This document shows, in pieces, positions 28,779 to 38,287 of a stretch of 64,000 bases of DNA (position 1 is the first letter of the stretch; each line of letters starts with the position of its first letter). A program made the translations under genes and the position numbers. Source of the DNA: Mycolicibacterium psychrotolerans (lineage in GTDB: Bacteria > Actinomycetota > Actinomycetes > Mycobacteriales > Mycobacteriaceae). The notes under the pieces were generated by a model. That model worked only from the letters and a program-made list of their open reading frames with translations, was not told the DNA's origin and did not search any database. The stretch lies in assembly GCF_010729305.1 (NCBI RefSeq), contig NZ_AP022574.1, positions 868,001 through 932,000 of the forward strand, in the 5' to 3' direction.

Positions 28779-29979
28779 GTGCACACCGATCCGCAGAACC
28801 TGACGTTCCGCAGCGCCGAGGAGGCCGACTGGCCGGCGATGGCGTTGATCACCGCGACGGGGTTCGGGGTCTGGCGGTCCGAGGAGACGGTCGCGGCGTG
28901 GCGGTCGATGATGCCGGCGGACAGCGCCGTGGTCGCATGCGACGGGGACGAGGTGGTCGGTACCGCGCTGTTCCTCGATTTCGAGCTGACCGTGCCCGGG
29001 GGCGCGGCGCTGCCGATGGCGGGCGTGTCCATGGTCGCCGTCGCACCGACCCATCGGCGGCGGGGGGCGCTGAGCGGCATGTTCGACGAACTGCACCGGC
29101 GCATGGGCGCCTACCCGATCGCCGGGCTGGAGGCCAGTGAAGCGGAGATCTACGGCCGCTTCGGTTACGGGCCTGCGACGGTGTGGGAACGACTCGAGGT
29201 GCACCGCCGGGGTGCGCGCTTCCATCCCGCGGTGCCCGATCCCGGCGGTGTCCGCGTCGTGCGTCCCGCTGAACATCGCGCGCAACTCGAGGACATCGAC
29301 GAGCGCTGGCGGCGACAGACGCCCGGCGGTCTGCACACCCCGGCCCGGCTGTGGGACGAGGTCCTGGCCGACCGCGAAGGGTCGAGAAACGGCGGCACAC
29401 CCCACTACTGCCTGCTGCATCCGGACGGTTTCGCGTTCTACCGTCTGCACGGCAGGGACGAGAAGACGACCGTCGAGGTGACGAAGCTGGCGGCTGCGAC
29501 CGCGGAGGCGGAGATCGCGCTGTGGCGCGTGCTGCTGGGCCTGGATCTCAAGGACACCGTCGGCATCCACACCCATCCCGGAACCGTGCTGCGCTACCTG
29601 CTCACCGATCCCCGGCTGGTCCGCACCACTGATGTCGACGACGGGCTGTGGCTGCGGATGCTCGACATCCCGAAGGTGTTGCAGGCCCGCACCTATGCTG
29701 CGGACCTGTCGGTGGTGCTGGAGATTTCCGATGAATTCCTCGGTCGGGGCGGCCGATTCGCCTTGCAGGTGCGCGACGGCCGCGCGCGGTGCGCCCACCA
29801 CCGCCGACGCTGATGTCCACACCGATGTCTCGGTGCTAAGCAGTCTGTATCTCGGGGCGCACCGCGCCTCGTCGTTCGCCGCCGCACACCGGTTGCGCTG
29901 CAACGACTCCGAGGTAGTGGCCGCCGTGGACGCGGCGTTCGCCGTCGACGTCCCAGCGGAACTGGGGTACGGCTTCTAG
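28779..29979 (+). pseudogene. Eis-family N-acetyltransferase interrupted by a frameshift
   Basis: The gene reads as a GNAT-type acetyltransferase of the Eis family. The N-terminal half has the acetyl-CoA loop VAPTHRRRGALSGM and EAEIYGRFGYG, whose tyrosine is the usual general acid. A second GNAT-like and SCP-like region follows. In the starting frame it stops at 29813 after 344 residues. The conserved Eis C-terminus (SVLSSLYLGAHRAS to DVPAELGYGF) continues in the next frame to 29979. The shift lies in the GC-repeat 29779-29795 and equals one extra or two missing bases. Eis uses its C-terminal carboxylate in catalysis, so the truncated form would probably be inactive. A sequencing error is equally possible. 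Confidence 0.8.
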
Positions 29980-29986
29980 CCCCGAA

Positions 29987-30049
29987 CGCCGAAACTGCGT
30001 CCCACGCTGCGAATGTCGGGTGACGGCCGCACGGAACGCAGTTTCGGCG
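29987..30049. terminator. Perfect 14-bp inverted repeat between convergent genes
   Basis: CGCCGAAACTGCGT at 29987-30000 and ACGCAGTTTCGGCG at 30036-30049 are perfectly complementary around a 35-base loop. The element sits between the 3' ends of the Eis-type gene (stop at 29979) and ino1 (stop at 30058). A bidirectional terminator is the simplest reading. I recall similar TTTCGGC palindromes scattered in other fast-growing mycobacteria, but could not check this. Confidence 0.7.
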
Positions 30050-30057
30050 AAAAGGCG

Positions 30058-31146
30058 TTAGCCCTCGATGAACTTCTCGAGCTGGTCGCGGGCGATGTCG
30101 TCGGCCAGCTGCTTGGGCGGGCTCTTCATCAGGTACGCCGACGCGGCCTCGATCGGCCCGCCGATGCCGCGGTCCTTGGCGATCTTCGCCGCGCGCACCG
30201 CGTCGATGATGACGCCGGCCGAGTTGGGGGAGTCCCACACCTCGAGCTTGTACTCCAGGTTCAGCGGCACGTCGCCGAAGGCACGGCCCTCGAGGCGGAC
30301 GTAGGCCCACTTGCGGTCGTCGAGCCACGCGACGTGGTCGGACGGGCCGATGTGGACGTTCTTGTCCTCGATCTTGCCGGCGAGCGAGCCGGACAGGTTG
30401 GACGTGACGGCCTGGGTCTTGGACACCTTCTTGGACTCGAGCCGCGAGCGCTCGAGCATGTTGAGGAAGTCCATGTTGCCGCCGACGTTGAGCTGGTAGG
30501 TGCGGTCCAGCGTGACGCCGCGGTCCTCGAACAGCTTGGCCATCACGCGATGGGTGATGGTGGCGCCGACCTGGCTCTTGATGTCGTCGCCGACGATCGG
30601 CACGCCGGCGTCTTCGAACTTCTTGGCCCACACCGGATCCGAGGCGATGAACACCGGCAGCGCGTTGACGAACGCCACCCCGGCGTCGATCGCGCACTGG
30701 GCGTAGAACTTGTCGGCCTCCTCGGAGCCCACCGGCAGGTAGGACACCAGCACGTCGACCCTGGCGTCCTTGAGCACCTTGACCACGTCGACGGGCTCGG
30801 CGTCGGACACCTCGATGGTGTCGGCGTAGTACTTGCCGATGCCGTCGAGCGTCGGGCCGCGCTGCACGACGATGTCGGTCGGCGGCACGTCGGCGATCTT
30901 GATGGTGTTGTTCTCGGAGGCGAAGATCGCCTCGGACAGGTCGAAGCCGACCTTCTTGGCGTCCACATCGAACGCGGCGACGAACTTCACGTCGCGCACG
31001 TGGTACTGCCCGAGCTTGACGTGCATCAGGCCGGGAACGCTGGCGTTCTCGTCGGCGTCCTTGTAATACTGCACGCCCTGCACGAGCGAGGACGCGCAGT
31101 TGCCCACGCCGACGATCGCAACCCGAACGTCATTGCTTGCGGTCAT
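30058..31146 (-). CDS. ino1: Inositol-1-phosphate synthase
   Basis: This 362-residue myo-inositol-1-phosphate synthase converts glucose 6-phosphate to inositol 1-phosphate using NAD. The product feeds phosphatidylinositol, PIMs, lipoarabinomannan and mycothiol. The Rossmann motif VGVGNCASS lies at the N-terminus. Conserved pieces include [10 protein letters not shown], the [17 protein letters not shown] stretch, [11 protein letters not shown] and [11 protein letters not shown]. The length fits Rv0046c. A clear GGAGAAG ribosome site precedes the ATG. The PadR regulator gene is directly upstream on the same strand, with 51 bases between them, and is a candidate local regulator. Confidence 0.96.
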   Translation of the reverse strand: MTASNDVRVAIVGVGNCASSLVQGVQYYKDADENASVPGLMHVKLGQYHVRDVKFVAAFDVDAKKVGFDLSEAIFASENNTIKIADVPPTDIVVQRGPTLDGIGKYYADTIEVSDAEPVDVVKVLKDARVDVLVSYLPVGSEEADKFYAQCAIDAGVAFVNALPVFIASDPVWAKKFEDAGVPIVGDDIKSQVGATITHRVMAKLFEDRGVTLDRTYQLNVGGNMDFLNMLERSRLESKKVSKTQAVTSNLSGSLAGKIEDKNVHIGPSDHVAWLDDRKWAYVRLEGRAFGDVPLNLEYKLEVWDSPNSAGVIIDAVRAAKIAKDRGIGGPIEAASAYLMKSPPKQLADDIARDQLEKFIEG

Positions 31147-31197
31147 GACGACTTCTCCTCTTGTCCTACGTCACTGCTGTATGGGTGGTACTCGAGC

Positions 31198-31743
31198 TCA
31201 AATCTGTTCGGCACGTCCCTGCGCCGACTTCTCCGCCGCGATCAACTCGTTGAGCCAGTTGACTTCGCGCTCACTGGACTCCAGTCCCAGCTGGTGCAGC
31301 TGTCTGGTGTACCGGTCGAACGAGTTGCTCGCCCGCGCGATGGCTTCACGCAGACCTTCCCGACGCTCTTCCACCTGACGGCGGCGACCTTCCAGAATCC
31401 GCATCCGCGCCTCGGCGGGGGTGCGGTTGAAGAAGGCGAGATGCACTCCGAAGCCGTCGTCGGAGAAGTTCTGGGGTCCGGTGTCGGCGACCAGCTCGGT
31501 GAACCGCTGCTTGCCCGCGTCGGTGAGCTGGTACACCCGGCGCGCGCGGCGCACCTTGACCGTGCCTTCCGGCGCGGCGTCCTCGACGATCAGGCCGTCG
31601 GCCTGCATCCGCCGCAGCGCCGGGTAGAGCGAACCGTAGGAGAAGGCGCGGAACGCGCCGAGCAGACCGGTGAGCCGCTTGCGCAACTCGTAGCCGTGCA
31701 TCGGCGCCTCCAGGAGCAACCCGAGGATGGCGAGCTCGAGCAT
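31198..31743 (-). CDS. PadR family transcriptional regulator (Rv0047c-like)
   Basis: This 181-residue PadR-type winged-helix protein starts with the classical LELAILGLLLEAPMHGYELRKRL segment (shown in part as PMHGYELRKRL) and SYGSLYPALRRM. The wing is basic, and a long C-terminal helical dimerisation domain completes it (Vir_act_alpha_C type). It matches Rv0047c in length. A GAAGGGGG ribosome site precedes the ATG. It is upstream of ino1 in the same orientation, so control of inositol synthesis is plausible but unproven. Confidence 0.9.
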   Translation of the reverse strand: MLELAILGLLLEAPMHGYELRKRLTGLLGAFRAFSYGSLYPALRRMQADGLIVEDAAPEGTVKVRRARRVYQLTDAGKQRFTELVADTGPQNFSDDGFGVHLAFFNRTPAEARMRILEGRRRQVEERREGLREAIARASNSFDRYTRQLHQLGLESSEREVNWLNELIAAEKSAQGRAEQI

Positions 31744-31860
31744 CCGGGCACCCCCTTCTCATGATTCGCCGCTAGGACGATCCGACACGTCGCACAACTG
31801 TATCGCGCCGATATATTGAGCGCCACAAGGGTGCCCCTGGGGAGGGCCGGTGGGCGTCGG

Positions 31861-32730
31861 TCAGGAGCTGGGGTAGCTGATCCGCTTGACCGTCATATCG
31901 CCGCCCAGCTCGATGTATCCGCTGTTCCCGAACTTCGGCGACACGTAGATGCTGATCCCGATGCTCTCCGGCGGTGCGGTCATGTCGCTGTTGGCGTCGA
32001 TGTTGATGTACGTGGTCTTCACCTCCGCCGGGTCGATCCCGAGCGTCTCGGGAGCGCCCCGCAGGATGCCCACCAGCTGCGGGACGTCGAATGCGGCAAG
32101 GTCCACCAACCGGGCGTCGGCGCTCACGCTCGTCTCGCTGGGGTCGTCCCAGCCGCCGCGGTAGGAATAGCGCAGCACCCGGCGAGGCTCGGTGGGGTCC
32201 TGGCGCTCCAGCGAGGCGTAGTCGGGATAGATCGTCAGGCTGTAGCCCTTGGTGTCGCCGAACTTCTCCTTCATCTGGGTGAACAGCCCGGTGAGCCCGC
32301 CGAGCGAGTGCAGCTGCCGGGGCGGGGTGAGCACCGTGGCGGGAATCCCGTCGGCTTTGGCCCCGGGGTCGGAGGTGAAGTTCAGCGGTGAGGGCGTGTT
32401 CCCGTAGAGGCCCCACCCGATCGCCACGCCGAGGAGCACCAGTACCGACGCCATCGCGATCCGGATGCCCCAGCCGCCGGGCAGCTTGGGCAGCTGCCGG
32501 GGCGGTTTGCGCAGCTGGGTGGGTGCATTGGCGGTCTGCAGGTCGGAGACCAGGTCTTGCAGTTGGCCCAGCGTCGCGGCGGTGGTGGCGGCCTTCACCC
32601 GCTCGCCGTGCTCTGTCATCGACAGCTGACCCTCGGCGAGCGCGGTGTCGAGAATCTGGCACGTGTCGGTGCGATCGCTGTCCTTTGCCCGCGTCCACGT
32701 TGTCCCGCGAGTCGAGCTGCCGGAGGCCAC
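31861..32730 (-). CDS. DUF1707-type membrane protein (Rv0048c-like)
   Basis: This 289-residue protein, the length recalled for Rv0048c, has an N-terminal DUF1707-like domain. Its features are the AKDSDRTDTCQILDTALAEG region and LSMTEHGERVKAA. A Pro-rich linker and one transmembrane helix near residues 105-125 follow, then a large extracytoplasmic domain. Function unknown. The GTG start was preferred over a longer upstream frame because a TACGAT box lies 8 bases before it and the resulting length fits the family. It is divergent from the Rv0049-like gene. Confidence 0.8.
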   Translation of the reverse strand: MASGSSTRGTTWTRAKDSDRTDTCQILDTALAEGQLSMTEHGERVKAATTAATLGQLQDLVSDLQTANAPTQLRKPPRQLPKLPGGWGIRIAMASVLVLLGVAIGWGLYGNTPSPLNFTSDPGAKADGIPATVLTPPRQLHSLGGLTGLFTQMKEKFGDTKGYSLTIYPDYASLERQDPTEPRRVLRYSYRGGWDDPSETSVSADARLVDLAAFDVPQLVGILRGAPETLGIDPAEVKTTYINIDANSDMTAPPESIGISIYVSPKFGNSGYIELGGDMTVKRISYPSS

Positions 32731-32738
32731 GAGACATG

Positions 32739-32744
32739 ATCGTA
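32739..32744 (-). promoter_or_regulatory. Predicted -10 box of the DUF1707-protein gene
   Basis: TACGAT on the minus strand lies 8 bases before the GTG at 32730. No Shine-Dalgarno sequence is evident, which fits a leaderless transcript. Confidence 0.5.
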
Positions 32745-32841
32745 GGAGTTCAGTCGGCGATCCTGCAGGCCAGCGCCGATCACGGCATGGTCGGCGCCGG
32801 CCCGGGAGCCATGTCACGCGTCCGCGGCCCGGGCGCCGACG

Positions 32842-32847
32842 TACTCT
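32842..32847 (+). promoter_or_regulatory. Predicted -10 box of the DUF5318-ponA1-GT87 operon
   Basis: TACTCT at 32842-32847 is followed by 7 bases and then the GTG at 32855. This is the cleanest leaderless arrangement in the window and would be the promoter of a three-gene operon ending at 37408. Confidence 0.6.
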
Positions 32848-32854
32848 GGTCTGC

Positions 32855-33280
32855 GTGCGATTGCAGCGACAGGTGGTGGACTACGCCCTGCGGCGGCGGT
32901 CCCTGCTGGCGGAGGTCTACTCGGGGCGCACCGGCGTCACGGAGGTCTGCGACGCCAATCCCTACCTGCTGCGCGCGGCGAAGTTCCACGGCAAGCCCAG
33001 TTCGGTGATGTGCCCGATCTGCCGCAAGGAACAGCTGACCCTGGTGTCGTGGGTGTTCGGTGATCATCTCGGCGCGGTGTCCGGATCCGCCCGCACAGCA
33101 GAGGAGCTGGTTCTGCTGGCAACCCGTTACGACGAGTTCTCGGTACACGTGGTGGAGGTATGTCGGACCTGCAGCTGGAACCATCTGGTCAAGTCCTACG
33201 TGCTCGGCGCGGTGCCGCCCCCGAAGGGCTCGCGTCGCACCCAGACCGCGCGCAGCAACGCGCGGACGGCCAGTGAATAG
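32855..33280 (+). CDS. DUF5318 family zinc-ribbon-like protein (Rv0049-like)
   Basis: This 141-residue protein carries two Cys pairs, CPIC near residue 52 and CRTC near residue 103, which look like a zinc ribbon. It matches the small conserved actinobacterial protein found in front of ponA1 (Rv0049, DUF5318). No biochemical function is known. The GTG was chosen from the TACTCT box 7 bases upstream and from the start of conserved sequence (RLQRQVVDYALRRR). Its last 8 bases overlap the ponA1 start, so ponA1 translation is probably coupled. Confidence 0.87.
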   Translation: MRLQRQVVDYALRRRSLLAEVYSGRTGVTEVCDANPYLLRAAKFHGKPSSVMCPICRKEQLTLVSWVFGDHLGAVSGSARTAEELVLLATRYDEFSVHVVEVCRTCSWNHLVKSYVLGAVPPPKGSRRTQTARSNARTASE

Positions 33281-35810
33281 CGACGGGCGTCACGACCGAT
33301 CAGCCGACAGTGCCCGCGATGGGCGCAGGGCGGCGGACGGCGTGAACGCACGACCCCAGCACCGAGCCGACGCTCCCCAGCACCGCGCCGAAGCGCCCCG
33401 GCACCGGCCGCCCGGCCCGGTTGCGCCGCGTCCGCCCCGGCCGGCTCCCGACGACCGGTTGACCACCGTGCTGCCTCCGGTGCGCGACGAGCGTCCCCGG
33501 CATCTCCAGGACCCGATCGACGCCGTCAAGCGGGCGCTCGACGGCGGCCCGCCGAAGCAACCGCCGCCCCCGGGTCGCCCGCCCGGCGGCGGAGGACCCC
33601 CGGGCGGTGGCGGTCCTCCCGGACGCAAGCCCACCCTGCGTGAGCAGATCAACGGCAAATGGGTGCGCCGCAGTCTGATCGCGATGGCCGTGGTGCTGAT
33701 CGTGCTGCCGCTGCTGACGTTCGGGATGGCGTATCTGATCGTCGACGTGCCCAAGCCCGGCGACATCCGCACCGCGCAGGTGTCGACGATCCTGGCCAGC
33801 GACGGTTCGGAGATCGCGAAGATCGTTCCGCCGGAAGGCAACCGGGTCGACGTCAACATCGACCAGATCCCGGTGCACGTCCGCGATGCGGTGATGGCCG
33901 CCGAGGACCGGGACTTCTACTCCAATCCGGGCTTCTCGTTCACCGGCTTCCTGCGCGCGTTCAAGAACAACATCTTCGGCGGCGATCTGCAGGGCGGGTC
34001 GACCATCACCCAGCAGTACGTCAAGAACGCGTTGGTCGGCGATGCGCGCTCCGGGGTGGGCGGGTTGATCCGAAAAGCCAAGGAGCTGGTCATCTCCACC
34101 AAGATGTCCAGCGAATGGTCCAAAGACCAGGTGCTGCAGTCCTATCTGAACATCATCTACTTCGGCCGGGGCGCCTACGGCGTGGCCGCCGCGTCGAAGG
34201 CGTACTTCGACAAGCCCGTCGAGCAGCTCACGGTCGCCGAGGGCGCACTGCTCGCGGCGCTGATCCAGCGGCCCTCCGCTCTCGACCCGGCCGTCGACCC
34301 GGAAGCCGCGAGCGAGCGGTGGAATTGGGTGCTCGACGGGATGGTCGAGATCGGGGCTCTGTCCAAGCAGGACCGCGCGGCGCAGGTGTTCCCGCCCACG
34401 ATCCCGCCGGACGCGGCGAGCACCCAGAACCAGACCACCGGGCCGAACGGGCTGATCGAACGCCAGGTGACCAACGAGCTGATGGACATCTTCAACATCA
34501 GCGAGCAGCAGCTCAACACCGAAGGGTTGCAGATCACCACGACGATCGATCCGAAGGCGCAGTCCGCCGCGGTCGACGCGGTCTCGGAGAACATGGACGG
34601 GCAGGACCCCGACATGCGCACCGCGGTGGTGTCGATCGACCCGAAGACCGGCGGCGTCAAGGCCTACTACGGCGGCTCGGACGCCAACGGGTTCGACTTC
34701 GCCCAGGCCGGGCTGCCCACCGGATCGTCGTTCAAGGTGTTCGCGCTCGTCGCTGCGCTGCAGCAGGGCATGGGGCTGGGTTACCAGGTCGACAGCTCAC
34801 CGGTGACCGTCGACGGCATCAAGATCACCAACGTCGAGGGCAGCAGCTGCGGCACCTGCAACATCGCCGAGGCGCTGAAGCGTTCACTGAACACCAGCTA
34901 CTACCGGTTGATGCTGAAGCTCAAGAACGGCCCGCAGGACGTCGCCGACGCCGCGCACCAGGCCGGCATCGCCGAGAGCTTCCCCGGTGTCGAGCACACG
35001 CTGTCCGAGGACGGTAAGGGCGGCCCGCCCAACAACGGCGTCGTGCTCGGCCAGTACCAGTCCCGGGTCATCGACATGGCGTCGGCGTACGCGACGATCG
35101 CCGCGTCGGGCGTCTATCACAAGCCGCACTTCGTGCAGAAGGTCGTCAACGCCGAGGGCACGGTCCTCTTCGATGCCAGCCAGGAGGACAACACCGGCGA
35201 GCAGCGCCTCGACAAGGCCGTGGCCGACAACGTGATCGCGGCCATGCAGCCGATCGCCGGATACTCCAAAGGCCATGCGCTGGCCGGCGGCCGGCCGTCG
35301 GGGGCCAAGACCGGAACCAACCAGCTCGGCGACACCGACGCTAACCGGGACGCATGGATGGTCGGCTACACGCCGTCGCTGTCCACCGCGGTGTGGGTGG
35401 GCACCGTCGACGGCACCAAGCCGCTCGAGAACAAGTGGGGTTCACCGGTATACGGCTCGGGCATCCCGAGCGACATCTGGAAGGCCACGATGGACGGCGC
35501 CCTCGACGGCACCGACAACGAGTCGTTCCCCAAGCCCGAAGAGATCGGTGGCTACGCCGGTGTGCCGCAGGCGCCGCCGCCTCCGCCGTCGACGACGGTC
35601 GCGCCGCCCCCGTCGGACACGGTGATCCAGCCGACGCTGGAGATCGCGCCCGGCATCACGATTCCGTGGGGCCCGCCGACCACCGTGCCGGCCACGCCGG
35701 CGCCGGCCCCCGTCGGGGCCCCTCCCGGTCCCGAGGTCGTGCCGGGGGCGCCGCCGCCTCCCGGCGCCCCGGTACCGGTGGCGCCCGGCGCACCCCCGCC
35801 GCCTCCGTGA
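33273..35810 (+). CDS. ponA1: Class A penicillin-binding protein PonA1
   Basis: This 845-residue bifunctional enzyme polymerises and cross-links peptidoglycan. A Pro/Arg-rich cytoplasmic tail of about 130 residues precedes one transmembrane helix. The GT51 transglycosylase domain shows AAEDRDFY (catalytic Glu about 211) and GGSTITQQYVKN. The transpeptidase domain has TGSSFK (Ser about 485), the SLN motif in KRSLNTSYY and KTGT near residue 679. A Pro-rich tail, often shown in mycobacteria to bind other wall enzymes, ends the protein. The GTG start overlaps the DUF5318 gene by 8 bases. The stop overlaps the next gene in GTGA. Confidence 0.96.
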   Translation: MNSDGRHDRSADSARDGRRAADGVNARPQHRADAPQHRAEAPRHRPPGPVAPRPPRPAPDDRLTTVLPPVRDERPRHLQDPIDAVKRALDGGPPKQPPPPGRPPGGGGPPGGGGPPGRKPTLREQINGKWVRRSLIAMAVVLIVLPLLTFGMAYLIVDVPKPGDIRTAQVSTILASDGSEIAKIVPPEGNRVDVNIDQIPVHVRDAVMAAEDRDFYSNPGFSFTGFLRAFKNNIFGGDLQGGSTITQQYVKNALVGDARSGVGGLIRKAKELVISTKMSSEWSKDQVLQSYLNIIYFGRGAYGVAAASKAYFDKPVEQLTVAEGALLAALIQRPSALDPAVDPEAASERWNWVLDGMVEIGALSKQDRAAQVFPPTIPPDAASTQNQTTGPNGLIERQVTNELMDIFNISEQQLNTEGLQITTTIDPKAQSAAVDAVSENMDGQDPDMRTAVVSIDPKTGGVKAYYGGSDANGFDFAQAGLPTGSSFKVFALVAALQQGMGLGYQVDSSPVTVDGIKITNVEGSSCGTCNIAEALKRSLNTSYYRLMLKLKNGPQDVADAAHQAGIAESFPGVEHTLSEDGKGGPPNNGVVLGQYQSRVIDMASAYATIAASGVYHKPHFVQKVVNAEGTVLFDASQEDNTGEQRLDKAVADNVIAAMQPIAGYSKGHALAGGRPSGAKTGTNQLGDTDANRDAWMVGYTPSLSTAVWVGTVDGTKPLENKWGSPVYGSGIPSDIWKATMDGALDGTDNESFPKPEEIGGYAGVPQAPPPPPSTTVAPPPSDTVIQPTLEIAPGITIPWGPPTTVPATPAPAPVGAPPGPEVVPGAPPPPGAPVPVAPGAPPPPP

Positions 35811-37408
35811 CGTCGCCGGGCCCTCTCGCAGACGATCTGCGGAGCCTCGACGAACGCGATTTCCCCAGCCGCACCGACACTCTCGGTGCTGCGCTGGCGG
35901 GCACCATCGGCGGCTCCGTCGGTCGGCACGCGCTGATCGGCCGCACCCGGTTCCTGACCCCGCTGCGGGTCATGCTGGTCATCGCGCTGGTGTTCCTGGC
36001 GCTCGGCTACTCGACCAAAGCGGCCTGCCTGCAGACGACGGGTACGGGCACCGCCGATCAGCGGGTCGGTAACTGGGCGAACAACCGCGCCTACTACGAG
36101 CTCTGCTACTCCGACACCGTGCCGCTCTACACCGCGGAACTGCTGAATCTCGGGAAGTTCCCGTACAAGTCGAGCTGGCTGGAGACCGACGACAAGGGCA
36201 AGCCGCGACTGCAGTACGACGGTGCCCCCGCGGTGCGGTACATGGAGTATCCGGTGCTGACGGGGATCTACCAGTACCTGTCGATGTCCGTGGCGAAGAC
36301 GTACACGACGCTGACGAAGCTGACGTCCGTGCCGATCATCGCCGAGGTGGTGATGTTCTTCAACATCTCCGCGTTCGGTCTGGCGCTGGCGTGGCTGACG
36401 ACGGTCTGGGCGACCGCGCTGCTGGCCGGTGCGCGTCGGATATGGGACGCCGCGCTGGTCGCGGCGTCCCCGATCGTCGTCTTCCAGATCTTCACGAATT
36501 TCGACGCGCTGGCGACGGGGTTGGCCGCGGGCGCCATGCTGGCGTGGGCCCGCCGCCGGCCGGTGCTGGCCGGGGTGCTGATCGGGCTCGGGGTGGCGGC
36601 CAAGCTGTACCCGCTTCTGCTGCTGATCCCGTTGACGCTATTGGCCATTCGCGCCGGCCGCCTCCGTGAGGTCGGCAAGACCGCGCTGGCGGCCGCGGTC
36701 ACGTGGCTGGTGGTCAACCTGCCGATCATGGTGCTGTTTCCGCGCGGATGGTCGGAGTTCTTCCGGCTCAACACCCGCCGCGGTGACGACATGGATTCGA
36801 TCTACAACGTGGTGAAATCGTTCACCGGGTGGCGGGGCTTCGATCCGGAGCTCGGGTTCTGGGAGCCGCCGGTGGTGCTCAACGCGATCACCGCCGCGTT
36901 GTTCGCGGCGTGCTGCATCGCGATCGGCTACATCGCCTTGACCGCATCGCGTCGGCCGCGGGTGGCGCAGCTGGCGTTCCTGGTGGTGGCGGCGTTCCTG
37001 CTCACCAACAAGGTGTGGAGTCCGCAGTTCTCGCTGTGGCTGGTGCCGCTGGCGGTGCTGGCGCTGCCGCACCGACGGGTGCTGCTGGCGTGGATGACGA
37101 TCGACATGCTGGTGTGGGTGCCGCGGATGCTGTATCTGTTCGGCGAACAGAACAAGGGTCTGCCGGAACAGTGGTTCACAGCCACCGTGCTGCTGCGCGA
37201 CATCGCAGTGGTGGTGTTGTGCGCGTTGGTGATTCGGCAGATCTACCGGCCGGAGCTCGATCTGGTGCGCAGGGGCGGGATCGACGACCCGGCGGGCGGG
37301 GTGTTCGATCGGGCGCCTGACGCATATCCCGCCGGGTTACCGGATTGGCTGCGCCCGCGCGATCACATCCGCGCCCAGCGTGCCAGCGCGAAGCTGTACA
37401 GCCCGTAG
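35807..37408 (+). CDS. GT87 (DUF2029) polyprenyl-phosphate glycosyltransferase, Rv0051-like
   Basis: This 533-residue integral membrane protein has about ten helices. It belongs to the GT87/DUF2029 group, which in mycobacteria uses polyprenyl-phosphate mannose or arabinose donors for lipoglycan and wall assembly. A first extracytoplasmic loop with several Cys and Tyr follows helix one. An acidic membrane-proximal motif (MEYPVLTG) and ATG-type loops are typical. The acceptor is unknown. The GTG overlaps the ponA1 stop by 4 bases, so the enzyme is co-translated with PonA1. The last 46 bases overlap the convergent DUF1206 gene. Confidence 0.85.
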   Translation: MTSPGPLADDLRSLDERDFPSRTDTLGAALAGTIGGSVGRHALIGRTRFLTPLRVMLVIALVFLALGYSTKAACLQTTGTGTADQRVGNWANNRAYYELCYSDTVPLYTAELLNLGKFPYKSSWLETDDKGKPRLQYDGAPAVRYMEYPVLTGIYQYLSMSVAKTYTTLTKLTSVPIIAEVVMFFNISAFGLALAWLTTVWATALLAGARRIWDAALVAASPIVVFQIFTNFDALATGLAAGAMLAWARRRPVLAGVLIGLGVAAKLYPLLLLIPLTLLAIRAGRLREVGKTALAAAVTWLVVNLPIMVLFPRGWSEFFRLNTRRGDDMDSIYNVVKSFTGWRGFDPELGFWEPPVVLNAITAALFAACCIAIGYIALTASRRPRVAQLAFLVVAAFLLTNKVWSPQFSLWLVPLAVLALPHRRVLLAWMTIDMLVWVPRMLYLFGEQNKGLPEQWFTATVLLRDIAVVVLCALVIRQIYRPELDLVRRGGIDDPAGGVFDRAPDAYPAGLPDWLRPRDHIRAQRASAKLYSP

Positions 37409-38169
37409 GCGAAGAAGCCCAGGGCGGCGAACCCCAGCAGGACATCGCCGGCGGAGGTCGCGCCGAGTGTCTTGACCGCCGAGTCAAGCCCGGCGGCCTG
37501 CGTGGGATCGGTGCGGACGGCGGCCACGATCACAAGAATTCCGGTCAACGCGTACACCAGCCCCTCGGCCACGTACCCGTACACACCCAGCATGATCACG
37601 ACCGGGCCGCCCGAGGTCGTCAGATCGTCGACGAACCGGCGGGACGCGCCCTTGTACGCGTAATAGCCGCCGATGACGGCGATCACCACCCCGACGGCGA
37701 TCAGCGCGGCACGGCCTGGAAGAGATTGCATCAGAACGAAGCTCAGCCCTGAGTTCTGCTCGCTGCTGGGCTGGCGGCTGCCGACGGCGAAGCGCACGCT
37801 GGTGTAGCCGACACTGCAGTAGATCGCCACCAGGCCCAGTGCCTTCAGGCGGTTGCCGGGGCTGGCGTCGTCCGGGTCGCTGCCACGCTCGGTGGGATGC
37901 AGCCCGAAGATCGCCTCCGCCAATCGCCACGCGGCCAGCGGGACCAGCGCGACGGCGATCGCCCACAGGATCACCGCGCCGTCGGTGGTGCTGGCGACGG
38001 TCGCCATCGCCCCTGAGGGGTCGGCATTGCCACCAAGCCCGGAGGCGATCCTCACGATGACGTAAGCGATCAGAAAGTGCAGCGAGCCGCTCGCGATGAA
38101 GCCCGCGCGCGCTGCCCGGCGGATACCGTTGTGCTGGACGAGCCGGTCGATGGGAAGCGGCTCGGACAC
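37363..38169 (-). CDS. DUF1206 family membrane protein
   Basis: This 268-residue protein has about six transmembrane helices arranged as three repeated two-helix units, typical of DUF1206. Recurring motifs such as RAARAGFIASGSLHF, VGYTSVRFAVG and YVAEGLVYALTG mark the repeats. Function is unknown. The GTG start is preceded by TAGTGCGCTCTC without an obvious ribosome site. Its 3' end overlaps the GT87 gene by 46 bases on the opposite strand, so transcription of the two must interfere or terminate inside coding sequence. Confidence 0.82.
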   Translation of the reverse strand: MSEPLPIDRLVQHNGIRRAARAGFIASGSLHFLIAYVIVRIASGLGGNADPSGAMATVASTTDGAVILWAIAVALVPLAAWRLAEAIFGLHPTERGSDPDDASPGNRLKALGLVAIYCSVGYTSVRFAVGSRQPSSEQNSGLSFVLMQSLPGRAALIAVGVVIAVIGGYYAYKGASRRFVDDLTTSGGPVVIMLGVYGYVAEGLVYALTGILVIVAAVRTDPTQAAGLDSAVKTLGATSAGDVLLGFAALGFFAYGLYSFALARWARM

Positions 38170-38222
38170 GAGAGCGCACTACCCTGGGGCGGTCCCGCCG
38201 AAACCGGGACGGCGTTGACCGT

Positions 38223-38249
38223 TTGCCGCTCGCCGCCGGTGGTTATATT
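38223..38249 (+). promoter_or_regulatory. Predicted promoter of the small secreted protein gene
   Basis: TATATT at 38244-38249 is a good -10 box. TTGCCG at 38223-38228 could serve as -35 with a 15-base spacer, and TTGACC at 38215 lies slightly too far. A leader of about 30 bases with GGAG leads to the ATG at 38288. Confidence 0.45.
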
Positions 38250-38287
38250 TGCTAAACAACTGATGCATCTCAGGCTGGAGTCCTCTC

